Assembly (NCBI GenBank): GCA_030591825.1
Contig: JAUVAG010000011.1
Location: forward strand, 1 to 11,467
Reading direction: 5' to 3'
From: Dethiosulfatibacter sp.
GTDB taxonomy: Bacteria; Bacillota; Clostridia; Tissierellales; Dethiosulfatibacteraceae
Length of the DNA: 11,467 nt
The notes beneath the pieces are model-generated. The model had not been told where the DNA came from, made no database searches, and saw only the letters and a list, made by a program, of their open reading frames with translations. Shown here piece after piece: positions 6,844-11,467 of this stretch (position 1 is its first letter; each line of letters opens with the position of its first letter). Both the position numbers and the translations under genes were made by a program.

Positions 6844-8062
6844 ACTGCTAATACAAATCTTTTGTGTCATTGCGGCACTTGTAACCTGGCTTTATGTTGT
6901 GGACCAGATGAATCCGGTTACTGAAAAGGAAATAGACTCGGTTCCCGTGATACTTCAAAATACCGAAAAATTGGAAATTGCAGGTCTTGTAGTTGCAGAT
7001 GTAGATACTGATGGCATAAATATGATTATTGAAGGTTTTAGAAACGATATAATAAATATTGAAATCAACGATATAAATGTATATGTAGATGTAACGGGAT
7101 ACAACGAGGGTCTTAATAAGATTCCCGTTGAAATAATACTTCCTGACGGATACAAACTAGTTGACTACTCTCCAAAGCAGGTTCTCTGCGAACTGGAGGC
7201 CATTGTAAATAAGTCAATAGACTTGACTGTGGAAATAGATGGAATTCCATTTTCGGGATATTATGTTGATGATCCCGTATCTAGTGTGAATTCTGTAATT
7301 GTAAGAGGACCAAGAAGTGTTCTTAACTCTGCGGAAAAGGTTGTAGCATTGTTCAACATAAACGGAGCATCAGGAACTCTTGAAAAGAAGATTCCTATCG
7401 ATGTTTACAGCGACCAGGGTCTTGAGCTAAAACTTGAAATAACTCCTGACATCGCTGAAATAATGGTTCCCATATATCCCATGAAGAGACTAAAAATTGA
7501 AGTTCCAGTAACAGGCATGGTCATGGAAGGCTACGATATAAAATCAATAAAGGTTGAGCCTGAAACTGTACTTATTGCAGGTGATTCTGAAGTTATTAAC
7601 GCAATGGATCATGTACTGGTTGAACCTGTGGATGTTAACAATGCAGACAGTACTGTCTACAATTCATTGGATATTATTGGAGGAAACTATATTGTTACTG
7701 AAGATATCTCTCCAGTGGTAACTGTGGAAATAGAAAAAATCATTTCAAAGGATTTCATATACAATCTTGATGAAATAGAATTTATGAACATTCCTGAGGG
7801 ATACAAGGTGGAAATCACCGAGGATAAGGAATTTCTAATGGTAACTCTCACAGGGCTAACAAGTTATATGAATGAAACAGATAGTGAAGATATAAAAATT
7901 ATTGCAGACCTTGAAGGCTTCGAAGGAAACTCAGGTCAGATTCTATTAAAATATGAAACTGAAAAGGAAATAAAGGAAATATTGATTGATTTGGAATCCG
8001 TTGAAATAAACCTTGTTGAAGAGGGTGACAACGAGATTGGCAATACAGAAGTAACCAACTAA
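6824..8062 (+). CDS. cdaR: YbbR-domain protein CdaR, partner of CdaA
   Basis: CdaR is a membrane-anchored extracytoplasmic protein that binds CdaA and modulates its activity. This 412-residue version has one N-terminal transmembrane segment (about residues 8-26), ending in the family-like TWLYVVDQMNPVTEKEI. About four YbbR-type beta repeats follow, beginning near residues 30, 118, 215 and 305, with the recurrent pattern of a V-P-V strand and a later GP or AGD turn before V-x-A. The B. subtilis protein is about 480 residues, also with four repeats. The ATG at 6824 is chosen because the longer reading from 6785 overlaps cdaA by 59 bases and adds residues outside the family; GGTGG at 6812-6816 serves as the ribosome site. 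The 20-base overlap with cdaA marks a tightly coupled pair. Confidence 0.87.
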   Translation: MVKNKDRLLIQIFCVIAALVTWLYVVDQMNPVTEKEIDSVPVILQNTEKLEIAGLVVADVDTDGINMIIEGFRNDIINIEINDINVYVDVTGYNEGLNKIPVEIILPDGYKLVDYSPKQVLCELEAIVNKSIDLTVEIDGIPFSGYYVDDPVSSVNSVIVRGPRSVLNSAEKVVALFNINGASGTLEKKIPIDVYSDQGLELKLEITPDIAEIMVPIYPMKRLKIEVPVTGMVMEGYDIKSIKVEPETVLIAGDSEVINAMDHVLVEPVDVNNADSTVYNSLDIIGGNYIVTEDISPVVTVEIEKIISKDFIYNLDEIEFMNIPEGYKVEITEDKEFLMVTLTGLTSYMNETDSEDIKIIADLEGFEGNSGQILLKYETEKEIKEILIDLESVEINLVEEGDNEIGNTEVTN

Positions 8063-8113
8063 TAAGAAGACGGCCTTAAGACAATTAAATCAGTGAAAAG
8101 ACAGGAGGAAACA

Positions 8114-9826
8114 ATGAGAAAAGAACTTGAAGTTTTTCTTACCTCTACTCATGACGGCGTAATAGCCATAGATAAAAACTGCAATATTACGCTTTACAAC
8201 AAGGAAGCTGAAAAGCTGGTTGGAATCCCGAGGGAAAAGGCTCTAAACAAGCATGTGGATGATATTGTGGTCAATACAAGACTTCCTTATATACTTGAGA
8301 CGGGAGAACACGAACTGGACTGGCAGCAGCAGCTTAGGGACTATGATATAATAAGCAGCCGCATGCCCGTTAAAAACAAAGACGGGGAAATAATCGGTGC
8401 CATAGCTATATTCAGGAATATAACAGACAGGCTCAATCTTGATAAGCAACTCACTACCATGAATGAATTCAAGAGTCTTCTGCAGGCGTTGTTTCAGGCT
8501 GTTCAGGATGCTATAAGCGTGGTTGACGAAAATGGCGACCATATAATGATAAATCCTGCTTATACAAAGATAACAGGCATAACAGCAGATGAAATATATG
8601 GAAAAGATGCAAATTACGATATGGCCGAAGGTGAAAGTATTCACATGAAGGTGCTTAGGACAAAAAAATCTGTTGAAAACACCAAGATAACTACAAAGCC
8701 AAGTGGTAAGGTTGTAATAGCAAGAGGTGCGCCTATAATGGTTGGAGACAAGCTGAAGGGCAGCGTAGTAATACTACACGACATAAGTGAAATTAAGCAG
8801 CTGACAACCAAGCTCAACGAAGCAAAAAAAAGGATAAGGGAACTGTCTGCGAAATATGCCTTTGATGATATCATCGGTGAAAGCCAGGCGATTAATGAAG
8901 CAAAGGAAAAGATGATTAAAGCTTCCCGCGTTCCTGCTACTGTAATACTCAGGGGAGAAAGCGGTACGGGAAAGGAAATGTTCGCCCATGCAATCCACAA
9001 CGAAAGCAATAGGCGGGAGAACCAGTTCGTAAGAGTAAACTGTGCAGCAATACCTGAGACACTTCTTGAAAGCGAACTTTTCGGCTATGAGGAAGGAGCT
9101 TTTACAGGAGCAAAAAAAGGCGGCAAGAAGGGTTACTTTGAAGAAGCCAACAACGGAACAATATTTCTTGATGAAATATCGGAGATTAATCTGAACGCTC
9201 AGGTTAAACTGTTAAGGGTATTGCAGGAAAAGGAAATAGCAAGGGTTGGAGGAGTAAAGCCCATCCATGTAAATGTAAGGGTGATTTCAGCAACCAATGT
9301 TAACCTGAGAGATAAGATAGACAGGGGAGAGTTCAGGGACGATTTATACTACAGACTGAATGTTTTTCCAATAGATATTCCTCCATTGAGAGACAGGCTT
9401 GATGACATAGAGCTTCTTTCTAAAAGATTCATTGAAAAGCTTAATGTGGAATACGGAAGGAATATAAAGGGAATATCCCTTAAGGCTTTGTCGGAACTAA
9501 AGAGGCATGACTGGCCTGGAAACGTCAGGGAGCTTGAAAACATCATCGGCAGATCCATTATATCAATGAATGCAAATGAGCAGATAATTATGAAGGATCA
9601 TCTTCCATTTCTTACAAATCTTGGAATAAGGAATAATGGAGATTATATCAATGAAATTGAGGACAGTGAAATCACCACTTTGACTGAAGCTGCCGCCGGA
9701 TTCGAAGAGGATTATTTAAAAAGAGTATATGAGATTTACGACTACAACAAAACCATGACTGCAAAAAAACTTGGAATATCCATTAGAAGCCTTTATTACA
9801 AGATGGAAAAACACAATATCAAATAA
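8114..9826 (+). CDS. sigma-54-dependent activator, PAS-PAS-AAA+-Fis
   Basis: This 570-residue enhancer-binding protein activates RNA polymerase holding sigma-54. Two PAS sensor domains come first (about 5-105 and 118-230), then a short coiled-coil linker (about 232-252) and the AAA+ domain. The AAA+ domain has Walker A GESGTGKE (281-288), the sigma-54 contact loop GAFTGA (328-333), Walker B GTIFLDE (348-354) and the arginine region [14 protein letters not shown]-terminal Fis-type helix-turn-helix ends the chain (about 540-570, including [15 protein letters not shown]). All motifs needed for activity are present, and no receiver domain is seen, so control is through the PAS ligand. The ATG at 8114 follows AGGAGG (8103-8108); an in-frame GTG at 8093 has no such site. 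The gene is 51 bases after cdaR with no terminator between. Its position directly before a -24/-12 promoter and ptb-buk resembles BkdR-type control of branched-chain acyl-CoA genes. Confidence 0.92.
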   Translation: MRKELEVFLTSTHDGVIAIDKNCNITLYNKEAEKLVGIPREKALNKHVDDIVVNTRLPYILETGEHELDWQQQLRDYDIISSRMPVKNKDGEIIGAIAIFRNITDRLNLDKQLTTMNEFKSLLQALFQAVQDAISVVDENGDHIMINPAYTKITGITADEIYGKDANYDMAEGESIHMKVLRTKKSVENTKITTKPSGKVVIARGAPIMVGDKLKGSVVILHDISEIKQLTTKLNEAKKRIRELSAKYAFDDIIGESQAINEAKEKMIKASRVPATVILRGESGTGKEMFAHAIHNESNRRENQFVRVNCAAIPETLLESELFGYEEGAFTGAKKGGKKGYFEEANNGTIFLDEISEINLNAQVKLLRVLQEKEIARVGGVKPIHVNVRVISATNVNLRDKIDRGEFRDDLYYRLNVFPIDIPPLRDRLDDIELLSKRFIEKLNVEYGRNIKGISLKALSELKRHDWPGNVRELENIIGRSIISMNANEQIIMKDHLPFLTNLGIRNNGDYINEIEDSEITTLTEAAAGFEEDYLKRVYEIYDYNKTMTAKKLGISIRSLYYKMEKHNIK

Positions 9827-9889
9827 TGCAAGAAGTTGCATGGTTTTGTGATTGTATGCAAAATATTGCATGCAAAAACAAGCATGCAA
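9827..9889. promoter_or_regulatory. candidate enhancer (upstream activator sites) for ptb-buk
   Basis: Directly after the activator stop codon lies a cluster of inverted TTGCA(T) half-sites. These are TGCAA-gaag-TTGCA (9827-9840), TGCAA-aata-TTGCA (9857-9870), the palindrome TTGCATGCAA (9866-9875), and TTGCATGC-N8-GCATGCAA (9866-9889). The cluster lies about 105-167 bases upstream of the start expected from the -24/-12 promoter, the usual distance for sigma-54 enhancer sites. Confidence 0.7.
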
Positions 9890-9911
9890 TATAATGAGGA
9901 ATAGTTTAATA

Positions 9912-9968
9912 AAGATGAAGCGTAGTGTTTTCAATGATTTGAAAACATTATGCTTCATTTTGATTTTT
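9912..9968 (+). terminator. long hairpin terminator after the activator gene
   Basis: A 19-pair stem (9915-9933 with 9940-9958, two G-T wobbles) closes a six-base loop, and can be lengthened by three weak pairs. A T-rich tract (TTTTGATTTTT, 9958-9968) follows. It should end the capA-cdaA-cdaR-activator transcript and lies between the enhancer cluster and the sigma-54 promoter. Confidence 0.75.
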
Positions 9969-9984
9969 GGCACGTATCTTGCTT
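9968..9984 (+). promoter_or_regulatory. sigma-54 (-24/-12) promoter of ptb-buk
   Basis: TGGCAC (9968-9973), a five-base spacer and TTGCTT (9979-9984) match the sigma-54 consensus TGGCAC-N5-TTGCW at every fixed position, with GG and GC exactly 10 bases apart. Transcription should begin near 9994, giving a 25-base leader. The adjacent activator gene makes the assignment firm. Confidence 0.88.
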
Positions 9985-10018
9985 AGTATATATAGTGAGA
10001 AATAATGAGAGGTGTAAG

Positions 10019-10915
10019 ATGAAAGATTTCAACGAAGTTTTGAAATATGCAAAAATTAAGGGACCAAAGACATTGTCGGTTGCAGCTGCTCATGATGAAG
10101 GTGTGTTGAAGGCTGTGAAGGCGGCGGCGGTTGATGGTGGAATAGTAAAAGCAATTCTCGTAGGAGATGAGGAAAAGATAAGAAATATTTCCAAAGGTAT
10201 AGACTATGATTTGAAGGATACCGAAATAATTAATCTTAAAGATGTAAAGGAAGCATCATACAAGGCCGTAGAGTTAGTAAGTTCAAAAAAAGCTGATTTT
10301 GTAATGAAGGGTCTTGTTGATACTGCAACAATATTGAAGGCAGTTCTTGACAAGGAAATAGGCTTGAGGACTGGAAAGACTTTAAGTCATTGCGCAGTGT
10401 TCTTTGTGGAAAAATACCACAAGATGCTCATTGTGACGGATGCAGCCATGAATATAGCTCCTGATCTGGCGAAAAAAGAGGAAATACTTGAAAATGCTGT
10501 AAACTTTGCACATTCACTTGGAATCGAGGTTCCGAAATGTGCAGTAATATGTGCCAAGGAAAAAGTGAACCCGGCAATGATTCATACTGTAGATGCAGGT
10601 GAAATGGTGAAGCATAACGAAGAAGGAATAATAAAAGGATGCATAGTTGGCGGACCTTTTGCTCTTGACAATGCAATATCAAAGGAAGCCGCAGTACAAA
10701 AGGGAATAAGCCACGAAGTGGCGGGAGATGCGGATATTCTCCTCATGCCTACCATAGAAGCAGGCAATGTGCTGTACAAGGCACTGTCATTCCTTTCCAA
10801 TTCCGAATCGGCAGGAGTAATACTTGGAGCAGCAGCACCCATAGTGCTGACTTCAAGAGCAGATACAGACATAGCCAAGCTTAATTCAATAGCTTTGGCA
10901 TCAATACATTCATAA
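10019..10915 (+). CDS. ptb: phosphate butyryltransferase
   Basis: The enzyme exchanges the CoA of butyryl-CoA (or a branched-chain acyl-CoA) for phosphate, giving an acyl-phosphate for the kinase encoded next. The 298-residue protein has the length of the family and the phosphotransacylase fold signature, with TDAAMN at 140-145, GGPFALDNAIS around 203-213, and the C-terminal GAAAPIVLTSRAD at 270-282. The ATG at 10019 is preceded by GAGAGGTG (10007-10014). A longer reading from 9950 would start upstream of the predicted transcription start and is rejected. The gene is under a sigma-54 promoter, as in operons for branched-chain acid breakdown (bkd type), so isobutyryl-, isovaleryl- or butyryl-CoA are all possible substrates. 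Butyrate against branched-chain use cannot be told from sequence. Confidence 0.9.
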   Translation: MKDFNEVLKYAKIKGPKTLSVAAAHDEGVLKAVKAAAVDGGIVKAILVGDEEKIRNISKGIDYDLKDTEIINLKDVKEASYKAVELVSSKKADFVMKGLVDTATILKAVLDKEIGLRTGKTLSHCAVFFVEKYHKMLIVTDAAMNIAPDLAKKEEILENAVNFAHSLGIEVPKCAVICAKEKVNPAMIHTVDAGEMVKHNEEGIIKGCIVGGPFALDNAISKEAAVQKGISHEVAGDADILLMPTIEAGNVLYKALSFLSNSESAGVILGAAAPIVLTSRADTDIAKLNSIALASIHS

Positions 10916-10957
10916 AAGGAAGTTTAAGTATTCATTTAATATTAAAAGGATGTTTAA
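10908..10957 (+). repeat. imperfect direct duplication between ptb and buk
   Basis: ATTCAT followed by AAAAGGAAGTTTAA (10908-10927) recurs as ATTCAT (10930-10935), an eight-base insert TTAATATT, and AAAAGGATGTTTAA (10944-10957). The 14-base parts differ at one base. The first copy includes the ptb stop codon. The remaining intergenic sequence to 11064 shows no convincing terminator or promoter, so ptb and buk are probably co-transcribed. Confidence 0.5.
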
Positions 10958-11078
10958 TGAAAAAGTAAGATTCGTAGCAACCCATAACATACAGTATCCA
11001 GTTGAAGCATCTAGATATTATATATCATGAATTGACTCAAATATATATTTTTTACATTAAACTTAGGAGGTATTAGTT

Positions 11079-11467
11079 ATGAAACAATTGGTAATCAATC
11101 CAGGATCGACTTCGACAAAGATTGCAGTATTTGATAATCTTGAAATGATCTTTGAAAAAACATTGAGACATACAGTTGAAGAACTGTCACCATATGAAAA
11201 AATAATTGAAGAATTCGAATTCAGGAAAAATATTATCATGGAAGCGTTAAAAGAGAACAAAATAAAGGTAGAAGAATTGGCATCGGTTGTAGGAAGAGGT
11301 GGCCTTTTAAAGCCTATGGCTGGAGGAACCTACGAAGTTTCAGATAAAATGCTTGAAGACCTTAAGTCTGGTGCTAGAGGAGAACACGCTTCTAATCTGG
11401 GAGGAATACTTGCCTATGAAATAGCAAGGGAGGTAAACATACCATCTTTTGTAGTGGATCCTGTAGT
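11079..11467 (+). CDS. buk: butyrate kinase (N-terminal part, cut by window end)
   Basis: Butyrate kinase turns butyryl-phosphate and ADP into butyrate and ATP, the energy-yielding last step of butyrate fermentation; relatives act on branched-chain acyl-phosphates. The visible 129 complete codons, against about 355 in the family, begin with the acetate/butyrate kinase phosphate-binding signature ([10 protein letters not shown], 5-14). [12 protein letters not shown] (72-83) and [12 protein letters not shown] (98-109) follow, the latter near the substrate-binding site. The ATG at 11079 has AGGAGG at 11065-11070. The 163-base gap after ptb is longer than usual for this pair. The reading frame is open to the last base, so the gene runs past the window and is not broken as far as seen. 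Confidence 0.92.
   Translation, partial: MKQLVINPGSTSTKIAVFDNLEMIFEKTLRHTVEELSPYEKIIEEFEFRKNIIMEALKENKIKVEELASVVGRGGLLKPMAGGTYEVSDKMLEDLKSGARGEHASNLGGILAYEIAREVNIPSFVVDPV

Noticed and set aside
8093..8113. GTG at 8093 as start of the sigma-54 activator
   Set aside because: No ribosome site precedes it, while AGGAGG lies five bases before the ATG at 8114.
9950..10018. ATG at 9950 extending phosphate butyryltransferase by 23 residues
   Set aside because: It lies upstream of the -24/-12 promoter start near 9994 and inside the terminator hairpin; the added residues do not fit the family.
10950..11030. 26-codon reading frame (MFNEKVRF...) between ptb and buk
   Set aside because: Its only ribosome-like sequence (AAAAGG) touches the ATG with no spacing, and the peptide has no recognisable feature.
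11032..11060. TTGACT as a -35 box for a separate buk promoter
   Set aside because: At 17 bases the -10 would be CATTAA, a poor match, and the start would fall in the buk ribosome site.

Overview
The window is an AT-rich stretch (roughly 60-65% A+T by eye). Every supportable gene lies on the + strand, with strong AGGAGG-type ribosome sites. The gene content (an adjacent cdaA-cdaR pair, butyrate-kinase chemistry, a sigma-54 activator, and a clostridial-style LacI regulator) points to an anaerobic, butyrate- or amino-acid-fermenting member of the Bacillota, most likely Clostridia. No insertion sequence, phage gene, CRISPR array, tRNA or rRNA is visible. No stretch without a gene exceeds 300 bases; the longest, 4438-4723, is described through the sites found in it.

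Layout. (1) 1-1528: a short-chain fatty acid transporter of the AtoE family, behind a near-ideal sigma-A promoter with a perfect palindromic operator at its start point, followed by a terminator. (2) 1529-2627: a LacI-family regulator with its own terminator. (3) 2641-4437: a YgiQ-family radical SAM protein. (4) 4438-4723: a regulatory intergenic region with an extended -10 promoter. (5) 4724-9826: a probable operon of a CapA-like membrane-anchored protein, the diadenylate cyclase CdaA, its YbbR-repeat partner CdaR, and a PAS-PAS-AAA+-Fis sigma-54 activator. (6) 9827-10018: a dense control region with inverted TTGCA repeats, a long hairpin terminator and a textbook -24/-12 promoter. (7) 10019-11467: phosphate butyryltransferase and the first third of butyrate kinase, cut by the window end.

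The genes share a short-chain-acid theme: one product moves such acids across the membrane, and another pair makes ATP from acyl-CoA via acyl-phosphate. The sigma-54 activator is encoded just upstream of the -24/-12 promoter and is the obvious candidate to drive ptb-buk. The most interesting observation is that the motif TGCAA-N4-TTGCA occurs three times by eye. Two copies are in the presumed enhancer before ptb. One covers the -35 region of the promoter that serves the capA-cdaA-cdaR-activator operon. This suggests a circuit in which the activator turns on ptb-buk and represses its own operon, which would tie c-di-AMP synthesis to acyl-CoA fermentation. The motif copies are seen directly; the circuit is inference.
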